NCBI GenBank assembly: GCA_022560025.1
Contig: JAFISE010000005.1
Coordinates: 310,001 to 374,000, forward strand
Direction of reading: 5' to 3'
Origin: Stagonosporopsis chrysanthemi
Taxonomy: Eukaryota > Ascomycota > Dothideomycetes > Pleosporales > Didymellaceae
Length of the DNA stretch: 64,000 nt
The first letter of the stretch is position 1; each line of letters opens with the position of its first letter. The translations under genes were made by a program, and so were the position numbers. Under the pieces are notes generated by a model. The model saw nothing but the letters and a program-made list of their open reading frames with translations, made no database searches and was not told the DNA's origin. This document shows, in pieces, positions 10,007-20,118 of the stretch.

Positions 10007-12958
10007 ATGGCAGCTCGCACTTTCACACACCCTTCCTCTCTGAACGAATCTCTGGCCACCGCCACCATGTCCACCCCCACCATGTCCACCCCCAAGGAAA
10101 ACGGCACAGGTCGCTCCATGGAGGCTGCCAAAGAAGCACAACAGGCTTTCTCGTCCGAAGCAAAGGCACCCCTGGCCAACTCGACAAATCCAAACTCGAA
10201 GCCAGGCATCACATTTGCCTCTCAAGAGAAGCTCCCAAAGCTACCCATTCCAGAGCTGGACGCTTCCTGTACCAAGTACCTCGCTTCTCTCAAACCACTT
10301 CAAACCCCAAAGGAGCACAGTGACAGCAGGCATGCCGTAGATGACTTCCTCAAGTCAGACGGAGCTGTGCTGCAGGAGAAGCTGAAAAAGTATGCCAGTG
10401 GAAAGGCAAACTACATTGAGCAGTTTTGTAAGTCAATGCTCTCTGAATCACATCACTTTACACATTACACGTCACATGTCACATGTCACCGTGGCCTCAG
10501 AATCTGACTGCTTCATAGGGTACGACTCGTATCTGAACTTCGACAACCCAGTGGTTCTCAACCTCAACCCCTTCTTCCTGCTCGAAGACGACCCGACCCC
10601 CGCCCGCAACAACCAGGTCACTCGTGCTGCTTCTCTAGTAGTCTCAGCCCTGTCGTTTGTGCGAGCGGTACGATTGGAAGAGCTGCCCCCAGACACAATT
10701 CGTGGCCAACCGCTCTGTATGTACCAGTACTCGAGGCTCTTCGGAACGGCGAGAATCCCCACCGAGAATGGGTGCCAGATCGGACAAGATCCAACATCGA
10801 AACACATCGTCGTCATGTGTCATGGCCAGTTCTATTGGTTCGACGTTCTCGATGACAACAACGACCTCATCATGACCGAAAAGGACATCACCCTCAATCT
10901 ACAGTCCATCGTGGAGGACGCTCAAGAAGTCCCTATCCAAGAAGCCGCCAAGGGTGCCTTGGGTGTGCTGAGCACAGAAAACCGAAAAGTATGGTCTGGT
11001 CTTCGCGACGTGCTGCATCGAGAGGAGGGCTCAAACAACTCCGACTGCCTGAACATTGTCGATTCCGCGCTCTTCATCTTGTGTCTGGACTACACAGAAC
11101 CACAGAGCGGCGCAGACCTGTGCATGAACATGCTGTGCGGTACCAGCAAAGTCGAGAAAGGCGTGCAGGTCGGCACCTGCACAAATCGGTGGTACGACAA
11201 GCTGCAGATTATTGTCTGCAAGAACGGAAGTGCTGGCATCAACTTTGAACACACGGGCGTCGATGGCCACACAGTCCTACGTTTTGCCTCGGACGTCTAC
11301 ACAGATACCATCCTACGGTTCGCGAGGACCATCAATGGCAGCGCACCAAGCCTATGGGCAACCCAAAGCCCCGATCCTGCGAAGCGAGATCCGGAGAGTT
11401 TTGGCGATGTACAGACCACCCCGCACAAACTGGAGTGGGACATGGTGCCAGAGCTGAGCACAGCACTTCGCTTTGCTGAGACACGTCTTGCAGACCTGAT
11501 CCAGCAGAACGAGTTTGCCACACTAGAATTCCCTCACTACGGCAAGAACTTCATGACGTCCATGGGCTTCTCGCCTGACGCATTCGTGCAGATGGCTTTC
11601 CAGGCTGCCTACTACGGGCTCTACGGCAGAATTGAATCAGTCTACGAGCCCGCCATGACCAAGATGTTCTACCACGGGCGGACCGAAGCCATTCGGTCAG
11701 TCACGGAAGAATCGGTGGACTTTTTGACGACCTTTTGGGGCGAGAACCCAGCAGCCACCAAGATTGAGGCGCTCCGCAAGGCATGCCAAAAGCACACGGA
11801 GAACACCAAGATCTGTGCCAAAGCCCAAGGGCCAGACCGACACATGTACGCTCTGTACTGCATCTGGCAGCGCGGTATCGACGAAGACGGCGCCGAAGCA
11901 GCCAGCAGCGACGGCTGGGACTCGACACGCCCATCGAGTCCCGACGATGTTGCCTCTCCCAACCGCAACTCGGTCATGTCCGAGAACGGCAGCATATCCA
12001 GCTCGCCGCCTGCACCAGTTCAACACTCGATGCCCTCGCTTTTCGCAGACGGCGGTTGGGACAAGATCAACACTACCATCCTCTCAACCTCCAACTGCGG
12101 CAACCCGTCCCTCCGCCAATTTGGTTTCGGTCCAACATCAGCTGACGGGTTCGGCATCGGATACATTATCAAAGACGGCTCCGTCTCCATCTGCGCATCC
12201 TCCAAGCACCGCCAGACGGCGCGCTACATCGAAGCTCTCGAGAGCTACTTCCTCGAAGTGCGCAAGCTGCTCCGCCAGATCAAGCGCCGCGGCACCAGCA
12301 CCGACAAGACGGCCTCGCGCGCGCGCGAAGCAGAAGCCCGGCCCGCTGCACAGCGCTTCAAGTCGCGCGGCCGCAACATCCTGCTCGAGGCAGGCAAGAC
12401 GGCGACGCCGGCCGAAAGCGTCGCAGACGATGACGACGACGACGGCCTCGGTGGATGTAGGGCTCCCCTTCTCCCCCCTTCTCCTCCCTCTCTTGACCTC
12501 GACGACGCGAGCAGTCTCGCCTCCTCCTCCCCTTCTGTCTCCCTCCCGCCTACGCCCCCGCACTCGCCCCCCTTCAAACCCCTGACTGCTGTGTTTGTCA
12601 GCTCGCCCCGTCCCAGCACGCCGTCTGCCATTCTCAAGACGCGGACGGTGAGGACGCTGAGTGGCGCCAAGAAACCCATGTTCTACGCGTCTTGACGTTT
12701 TTTTTTGTTCTTTCTTCTATTCACCCAGCATCGCTTTGTACTTTTTTTTTTTTTAGTCCAGCGTCTTGCGGCATTTTCTCTCCGTCTCTTTGTTTCATGT
12801 TTCATTGCTGATTCTTTTTCCTAGACGGCTTCTTCGACGCCGGCATGCTGCGCCAGGCGCTCAGCGCGAACCGGCAAAATCAGGAGGTCGAGCCCGTGGT
12901 CGACCGCGAGGTTGTGCGGAGGAACGTGGGGAGGAGGCTGCGGCTGTCCGAGTATTAG
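10007..12958 (+). CDS. Carnitine O-acetyltransferase, YAT2/FacC-like (cytosolic type)
   Basis: Predicted 830-residue enzyme that moves acetyl groups between CoA and carnitine so that acetyl units can pass between cytosol and organelles during growth on acetate or fatty acids. The carnitine/choline acyltransferase fold starts near residue 75 (LPKLPIPELDASCTKYL). The catalytic His is at about 385 in NFEHTGVDGHTVLRF, and the later HMYALYCIWQ and FGFGPTSADGFGIGYIIKD match the family. No peroxisomal SKL-type ending or clear mitochondrial presequence is visible. Exons: 10007-10427, 10519-12456 and 12825-12958. The last intron (368 bp) joins GLGG-Y-GFFDAGMLRQAL and ends in RLRLSEY. Reading through the donor gives a different Pro/Ser-rich tail that stops at 12695. 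The start is the first ATG; another lies 20 codons later (MSTPTMST). Confidence 0.87.
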
Positions 12959-13020
12959 ATGTGCGTCCGCTACGGCGTGGGAGCATGTGTTGTGTGAAGG
13001 GGTGGGGGACTGTTGGATCG

Positions 13021-13110
13021 CACGTGCACATGCATGTGCATGTGCATGTTGCTGTTCTATAGCCGCGAGGCAAGATTGAATAACATCTATCTATACATGT
13101 ACATGTCAAG
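13021..13110. repeat. Short ATGTGC/ACATGT simple repeats
   Basis: GTGCACATGC is followed by ATGTGC repeats, and 50 bases on by CTAT and ACATGT repeats. These lie in the short interval between two convergent genes and are probably in their 3' UTRs. They include self-complementary CACATG/CATGTG words. Confidence 0.5.
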
Positions 13111-13265
13111 ATCACAACTCCCGTCCTCCCACCCACCGTGCCAACACGCCACAGAGCATGGGCCTGCCATGACAATACACCTCAACACAGAAAGACCACA
13201 CAAGCACAACTTCCCCCCTCTCTTCTCCATCCACCCTTCACACACATCATACCCACATCCACACC

Positions 13266-14705
13266 TCACGCCTTCCCCACCCTCACCCGCTGCGCACGCG
13301 CCACCCTCCCCGTCCGCGCGAGGATGACCTCGTTGTGCACCCCACTCACACTCAGGCTCACATTCGTACTCGCACCCGCACTCTCACCCGACGAGACAGA
13401 CCACGCATCCGCATCCGCATCCGCGTCCGCACCGCCGTCACACACGCCAGCCGCCGTGTCCGCATCACTGTCGTCGCCACTGTCACTGCCCAACTCACCA
13501 GCCTCCTCTCCCTCGTCCTCGTTTTCCTCCTCCTCCTCCTCCTCCTCCTCGTCGGACGAGAAACACGAGTGCAGCACCGACGTGCGGCGGCGGCGGTGGG
13601 GCACGCGGATGCGCAGGGGCGTGGGCATGGGCTGGGACGCGCTGGAGTCCGGGATGCGGAGGGGTGTTTTGGAGCGGTGGCGCGGGGAGCGCAGGGCTTC
13701 GGGGGCGGGGGCGGGGGCGGCATGGGAGCGCTGGGGCTCTTTGGGGCCTCCTGCGATGGTCTTGCTGCGGGCGTTGTCGCGTGAGGGAGGAGACGAGGAG
13801 GACACGAGACGCGGTGGCGGAGAGGGGTGGAGCAGGGTCGATGGCTTGCGGGGACGGCCGCGAGCTGGGGGTTCGTCTGCGGTGCGGTGCAGGCCGCCCA
13901 CGATGGTTGTTTTGATGCCGAACGAGGGGCGTGGAGAGGCGGGGCGCGACGAGGGCGCCGACGTGGGAGGCGAGGGGTGGAGGAGCGTGCTGCCTTTTCT
14001 GTGGCCGGGGGACGGTCGCTGAGCGCTGGCTGAGGGCCGGCGGTGCACCAGCTCGCGCTCCGGGGCGGGCGACGCTCTGCGCAGCACGGGAGCCATTTGG
14101 CGCTGCAGCTCTGAGACGCCTTCACTTCTCTCGCGGCGCTGGAGGGCGCGGCCGTAGACGCGGCGTTCGAACCAGCCTTCTTTTTCTTTTTCTTTTTCCT
14201 TGGGCGCCGACCGCGGCTTGGACTGGTCTTTGGACACTGACCTCTCCGTCGGCTTCACCTTGGCCTTTGCTTTGGCCTTTGCCTTTGCCTGCTCGCCCTC
14301 ATCGCAGATCAACGTAAACGTGCGCTGCGGATTCGCCGCAAAGACATGCGCGTTATCCGGCGCCCGAGTCTTGTCCTCGGAAGGCGAAGAGAACGTAGCC
14401 TCCTGGGCCAGAATCGGCGTCCGCTCCGCTACGCCGTCGTTCTCCGTGCTCTGATACTCATAGCTGTGCATACGCCAGTGGCCCTTCCCATCCTTCTTCA
14501 GGCGCTGCTTGGACTGCGGGACGGCGCTGCTTTTCGGACTCAGCTGTGCGTCGTCGTCGATGCTGCCGTAGCCCGAGTCTGGGCTTGATGTGCGTGATGA
14601 TGAGCGTGTGGTGTATCGCATTTTAGCAGAGGGAAAGTTGAAAGGGTCGTCTATGCCAGCAAAGACAGCCGAGGGCTTTTTCGGGGTGGATGTGAAGAAA
14701 GGCAT
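13266..14705 (-). CDS. Uncharacterised low-complexity protein with acidic C-terminus
   Basis: Predicted 479-residue intronless protein that I do not recognise. It starts MPFFTSTPKKPSAVFAGIDD; the frame extends 62 codons upstream but begins with a non-ATG codon, so the internal ATG is chosen. Visible parts: an N-terminal STPKKPS segment, an S-rich SSSRTSSPDSGYGS block, a KAKAKAKAKVK run, then an R/P/S-rich middle. Two related segments in the middle share STLLHPSPP followed 20-30 residues later by TI[VA]GG. After CFSSDEEEEEEEEENEDE there is a strongly acidic stretch rich in D/G/S and an (AD)n run. The C-terminal NVSLSVSGVHNEVILARTGRV segment looks ordered. Composition suggests a largely disordered, perhaps nuclear, protein; no function is inferred. 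Confidence 0.65.
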   Translation of the reverse strand: MPFFTSTPKKPSAVFAGIDDPFNFPSAKMRYTTRSSSRTSSPDSGYGSIDDDAQLSPKSSAVPQSKQRLKKDGKGHWRMHSYEYQSTENDGVAERTPILAQEATFSSPSEDKTRAPDNAHVFAANPQRTFTLICDEGEQAKAKAKAKAKVKPTERSVSKDQSKPRSAPKEKEKEKEGWFERRVYGRALQRRERSEGVSELQRQMAPVLRRASPAPERELVHRRPSASAQRPSPGHRKGSTLLHPSPPTSAPSSRPASPRPSFGIKTTIVGGLHRTADEPPARGRPRKPSTLLHPSPPPRLVSSSSPPSRDNARSKTIAGGPKEPQRSHAAPAPAPEALRSPRHRSKTPLRIPDSSASQPMPTPLRIRVPHRRRRTSVLHSCFSSDEEEEEEEEENEDEGEEAGELGSDSGDDSDADTAAGVCDGGADADADADAWSVSSGESAGASTNVSLSVSGVHNEVILARTGRVARAQRVRVGKA

Positions 14706-15324
14706 TGTGGTTGGATGTGAAAACGAGAGTTGGGAAATGGACAATGGACAAGAAGATACAGTAGAGATGAAGAATGGTCTGGACGCAGGATGAAGTGGTA
14801 CAAAGCTGCAGGCTGCAGGCCCGTTCGATTGGGCGTGACGTGGCGCCAGTAATGTTCGTACAGAAGTGGTTTTGATGGGGAATGTGATCAAATGCGAAAC
14901 AAACCAAAGAGCGTGAGCAAGGTGTGACTATTGAACAGCCTCGCACTTCGATACTCGACCTACTTATTGCTCCTCCTACTCCTCCAGCTGCAACTCCGAC
15001 ACGCCCCACAATCTGCAATACCGGCGCTTGAGGACAGCCTTGTATGGATACTGCAAGTACGCAGATTGCCACGTGTGGTAATGTCCGGCCATCGCGGCTT
15101 CCTCTTGTTGTGGTTGGGGGTGGCTCATCGGGGTTGGAGTCGTGCCCGGAGACCTAATGTTTGGCTACGCGAGTTGAGACCGGGCCCGAAACCCGAGGCC
15201 CGATGATAGCTTTTGTGAACACCGAGATCGACCAAAGTCAATCATTGTTGGTGAGCGGCCACTTCTCACGCGTCCGGAAGCTACGTGGTTGGTTGTGTGT
15301 GTTCAAGGGGACGTGGGCGCGTTC
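14706..15324. other. Intergenic region upstream of the low-complexity gene
   Basis: It lies between the start of a minus-strand gene and the 3' end of the RNase H2 gene. No coding sequence was recognised. A C/T-rich run near 14960-14990 is the only conspicuous composition feature. Confidence 0.45.
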
Positions 15325-16408
15325 TCAAAAAGCCTCCATCTCGATGGTGACACGCTTGCCGAACCAATCGACCAGCTCATCACCCTTCTTGTCGCTCCCA
15401 GTGAAGAAGTCGGTCATGCGCATGTCGTCTCCATCGTCTTCGACAGGCCAGTCGATACTGAGCTCTGCTTTCTTCCCTTCAAGCAGCTCTTTCGCCGTGC
15501 CCCAGCTGAATCGACACTCGTTTCCCCATCCAAACACAGGGTCCATGTTCGCTTTCAGCCATGAACTTGTGCGTGCGTCACTTGGATAACCCGAGCCCCA
15601 TGCAACCTTGACCTCGCCTGCATCTTTAGCAGCAGCGGCAGTTTCGGCAGGGGTGTGGTACGGCTCATAGCACACATCGAGGGCGGCATCCCTCGTGACC
15701 TTTGCGCAGACGGAAGCAGCACTGACAACGGGGTACAAGCTATCGGCCTTCTTTGCGACTGTGATGGAGATGGTGGGCCATATACGCTCGAGTTTCTTCT
15801 GGTAGACTTCGGGCCTGCCAATTGTATCGATGTAAATCTCCTTGACGTTCACGCCACGGGCCAGCACGCCCTTGATGAGGTCGATCGTGGCGTCCATAGC
15901 TTGCGCGTTGAGGTTGTACTGGTTTGGCGAGAGCATGTGTGCGGAGATGTCGCGCGCAGATAGAGAGCGAGTCGCCCAACCGCCAGCATGGTAGAGGTCG
16001 GTGCCGGGTGTGCAGAGAGTGCGCATGAGGTTTGATCGGACTTCGGGCGTGAGGACTTTCGAGTCGTCGAAGTGGTGTGTCTCGGCGAGGAGGGAGTGGT
16101 GCACTGGGAGCGGGAGGTAGAAGAGGGCATACACCATGGGGCCTGCCGTGGATGAGTTGAGATCTAGAAATAAGATTGCATGTCTGCATACCCAGTACGG
16201 GACCTCGTCCAGCTTCATCAACGCCCAGAACACACTCAGTCGACATATCGTCGGCGATCTGCTGCGGGATTGGCGAAAAGTGGGAATATGAATTGCCTGC
16301 CAGGACATCACTCTTGTGGATTGACGGCGCAATGAAGACGTTGTTTGGTGGCGTCTCCTGTTCAGTATCTTGTGTGTCCATCTCTACATCCTCCATGGTG
16401 TCGGTCAT
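15325..16408 (-). CDS. RNH201: Ribonuclease H2 catalytic subunit A (RNase HII type)
   Basis: Predicted 344-residue enzyme that cuts RNA in RNA/DNA hybrids and starts removal of misincorporated ribonucleotides in the nucleus, normally in a trimer with the B and C subunits. The active-site motif DEAGRG is at 64-69, followed by GPVLGPMVYALFYLP. The second part has the acidic residue in LSARDISAHML, YIDTIGRPEVYQKKL, and SAASVCAKVTRD, matching eukaryotic RNase H2A. The intron 16143-16191 (GTATGC...CAG) interrupts just after DEAGRGPVL and must be removed to continue into GPMVY. The start at MTDTMEDVEM is chosen because the upstream extension in the same frame is basic and not family-like. Length fits fungal homologues. 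Confidence 0.9.
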
Positions 16409-16897
16409 GATGTAGTTGCGTTTATGCTTATGTCTGTGGGAGTAATGTCGAGGTGTTTGGCGCAAAGTGCTTGAAGACGCGTCGCGCTACACGTCGGACG
16501 CGCCTGAGCGCTGACCCCGAATTTAGTCGCCCCACCTATGGAAATACGGCGGTATGATTTCGTACCATATCACGACCCATGATGGCTATTTATCATTTGT
16601 GACAGAACTGCTGCATCGCTGATGTATCATGACTCAGAACCATTGCAAGACATGGCGTAGAACTGACATTCATTCTACTACGAACTCCATCACGCTCCAC
16701 CCCACCCTCCTCCAACGCCCGCTAAACAGCCAGACGCATGAGCACTCTATCCATTCCCGATCCCTAGAGGTTTGGCAAAGAAATCGTTGATTTTATAATT
16801 CGCGACGCAAGTTTGAAAAAGAAAGGTGGTGATACACTGCTTCGTCTGCTACATGACGCAGACCTGCATTTCTGTTGTGCGGTAATATGCCGCACGT
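16409..16897. other. Intergenic region between RNH201 and PMT2
   Basis: This 489-base gap holds the promoter of RNH201 and the 3' end of PMT2. No frame of interest was seen. Confidence 0.5.
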
Positions 16898-19312
16898 CTA
16901 GTCGGTGATCCTCCAGCTGTCGAACCACTTCAGGTGGCTCCACTGCTTGTTGGGACCAACCATGCCGAACGAGATGGCGCGGAAAAGCCAGTACAGGCCG
17001 ATGATGATGGCGTACAGGACGGCGAAGATGCCCCAGCGCACCTGCTTGTTGAGGTTGCGGGTGGTGAAGTCGAGGCAGAAGCCCATGGTCAGGATGGCGA
17101 ACCATAGCGCGGGGTAGTAATGATGCACGTAGGTAACACGGCCCATGGCCATGAAGGGCAGGTAGTGAAGCACCCATCCAATGACGGGGTAGACGCCTGC
17201 GTAGTGGATCTGGTCGATCTCGGTCTGCTTGAGGTCGTTGTAGCCGCGCTGCCAGCGGACGACGTGAAAGACGACGATCAGGCAGAAAATGCCGAGACTG
17301 GCTGTGCTGCCCCAGTAGACGAAGGGGTTGCCGAGGAGGAAGTACTTGACAACTGCAGATGTGGTTAGCATGATCTCCTTCAAGTCACGGAAGCTGCAAC
17401 TCACTGTCATCGTTCCAGCCGCACATACGAAGACCGACGTGCAGAATAGGCCACTGCCAGAAGGCGGAGGCGAGATCGTCCTGCTTGTCAGGGTCGGGGA
17501 CGAGCGCGTTGTTAGAAGTCATCATGGCAACGTTGAGGTGGATGAAGTCCTGAAAGAAAGGAGACTTGTAGTCACCGGGGTTGCCAGGCGGGAGCTTCTC
17601 ATTGGTGTGGCTCTCAATGTTCCAGTGGGTGTACACATCACGAGGGTTATTCTTCTTGACGCAAGTGGTCTCGATCTGCTTGAAGCCCCACTGCGGCAGG
17701 TTGACGTTGCCAGCTCGAAGGTAGCAGCCAAGGTCCTTATGTTTGAGACGGAAAGCAGTGGTGAGTGTGCGGAGCCTGGAGTAGTCCCTTGAAGCAGCAT
17801 CGCGAACAACCTCGACTACCCAGTGGTCCTTGGTGTCGCCCACGGTGACGTTGCCATAGCAGGAGACCTCGTGATCGGCCTTGGTAACCGGAGCGGGAAC
17901 CTGGTGCGAGTGCAGGTTGCGGCCAGTCTGAGCGTGGATGAGACGGATGCTGTCGCCGTTGCCAGGGAAGCGAAGCTCCTCAGCAGCGTCATACGGCACT
18001 TCGTGGCGGTTGGGGTAGAAGAACCAGTCGTTGTTGGCATCCTTGTGGTGGTAGCAAGTAATCTGCTGCTGGCTGGAGCCCTCAGGGTAGGTCTGCACGT
18101 GGGAGTGAAGCAGACCTCCTCCGTAACCCATATTCTTCAATGTAGCGCGGGAGCCATATGCGACCTCGAGGGGGCTGTTCTTGCCGACCTCGGTGCCGCG
18201 CAGATTGGCCTGGAAGAGCGAGCTCATCTGGGCATCACCGGGACCACTGTTCTCGAGGATCAGGAAGTGGAGGTAGAAGGAGAAAGTGTAGACGGCGAGT
18301 GGGATCAAGATGAGACCGAAAACGCGGAATGCGACGTGGGAAACCAGTTCCATCTGCCTGAATTAGCTTCTGAGAGTTTCAACTTCTAGCATGTAAACTT
18401 ACCTTGGGCATCTTCAGGTCGCCAAACTTGTTCCAGAGGTCCTCAATGGTGTACAGACCGACCAGTGCAGTGACGAAGAAGCCTACCCACTTGACACTGC
18501 ACACGCATCCAATAGAGACACCGGTCAGCATCAACCACAGACCCCACTCAGGAGAGAACGGATCATGCTGCTGGCGATGAAATTTGGACCAGCAGAAGAC
18601 GGTGGTGAAGGTAAAGCAGAGAAGCATGGAGTCGAGAAGAATGAAGCGGCTGATGGTGGTGTACGAGTTCTCGCAGAGCACAGCCAAGGTGACAAACCAG
18701 ACGGTGGGCCTCCGGAAGTTCAATTCCTTTGCGGTGAAATAGGCCAGCGGGACACAGACAGCACCAAACGCGGCGTTGAAGAGACGCATGAAGGTGTAAT
18801 TCAGCTCCTCGGGGTATTTTTCGCCGGACTTGAACTCGAACGATCCGTTGTATCCTGCCAGGTATCCGGAGAGACCAACCAGCATCTTGCCAAGGGGAGG
18901 GTGGACATCGAAGTAGAACTCGCGCTTGAGGTAGTGGGAACCGAACTTGCCGAAGCTATAGTCTGGTCAGAATGCGCCGTAATAGTGTGTTCTCGCTGCT
19001 TACTGAGCCTCGTCCCAGGTGACGATTGGCGATAGACCGATCTTGTACATGCGCGTGAAGAAGGCGAGCGCGGTGAAGATGAGCGGGGCCCAGATGAATT
19101 CATACTTGTCGAGGAAGGCGACGAGCTCAAATGGCTGGTGGCCGTTAGCTGCGACATGGTTCCGCCGTTTCTGTCATGGCGCGTACCTTCTCCTTCGACT
19201 TCTCGGTGATCTGCGACTGGCTCACGACAGGCGTTGCTGTCTGGCCAGCTACATTCCTCCTCCGCAGCTCCTCTGCCTGCGCATCGGCGCCTGTTGTGCG
19301 CGCTGTTGCCAT
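16898..19312 (-). CDS. PMT2: Dolichyl-phosphate-mannose--protein O-mannosyltransferase, PMT2 family
   Basis: Predicted 737-residue ER multi-pass enzyme that transfers mannose from dolichyl phosphate to Ser/Thr of secretory proteins, usually as a Pmt1-Pmt2 heterodimer. The first luminal loop has the catalytic Asp-Glu in TWDEAHFGKFGSHYLKR, then FDVHPPLGKMLVGLSGYLAGY. A central MIR region (about 330-520) has YGGGLLHSHVQTYPEGS, IRLIHAQTGRNLHSHQVPAP and FRLKHKDLGCYLRA. The segment FFQDFIHLNVAMMTSNNAL and the terminal SWRITD are PMT2-like rather than PMT1- or PMT4-like. Five exons: 19187-19312, 19004-19134, 18403-18955, 17405-18353 and 16898-17352, with introns of 48-52 bp. All junctions are GT-AG and keep the frame; the WDEA|H codon is split by the second intron. 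The N-terminus is a short cytosolic tail. Confidence 0.93.
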
Positions 19313-20118
19313 GTTTGGTGGTTTCTTGAGATGTGTCCGCGATCAAAGGCGTCCGCGCAATGTGGACAGCGCAGAAAAAGGATTCGTGGCTGATGCGAGG
19401 GCAGTGTAGCGCAAGGAGTGGTTGCCGTCCGGCGCGGGCAGGCTGTCTCACGAGCCTGTGGAACGTCTGCTGGAATAGAGAACAGCACACTCAAAAAGAA
19501 GAGAAGAAAGCTCCCGAAGGAATTGCAAACATGGGAAAGGCTCAAGGTGAAGAGCAACGTCTGACGGCCCCTGCGGTGCAGTCGAAGATCAGTGTAGGGG
19601 TTCCCGGTTCCCAAAATAGATAGATTTCTATGGTTCGGGGGGAGCTGTATGCGCACTAGGCCCGCGGTAGGCTTATGCCACTTGTCCTCACGTGAAAGCT
19701 GACGCACCCGCGTTCATGTTCGACAAAGGTGCAAAGGGGCGAAGGCGAAGGGATGTTCATGCTGGGATGCGGTTGATCAAATCCAAAATGATGCTGCGGC
19801 AGCCTTGCAGAATGTACGGCAGTTGTCAACCACGCCGAACCATGTCAAACAGCCGGCAGATCACCTAGTCCCGCGGCCAAAACGTGGAGATCAGAACAGC
19901 TTTTTATTGACACCGAACCGCCGTCTCAAACCCGCTCGCAGTCAAACAATGCTACCAAAGGCATCCCTGTCCTTGCCTCTAAGAAATGCTCCATACCTTC
20001 TATCAGCTAAAACTTACATGCCGAGCAGCACTTGCTCGTGGATATAGAACCAAGTCGCTTGCACCGAGACCAAAGTATGCAAAAATTCCAATAATTGCCA
20101 ATTGGTGACGCGCAGCGT
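19313..20118. other. Intergenic region between PMT2 and a sugar transporter
   Basis: It contains the PMT2 promoter (just above 19312) and the 3' end of the sugar transporter. Open frames here look random, and I recognise nothing else. Confidence 0.5.
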
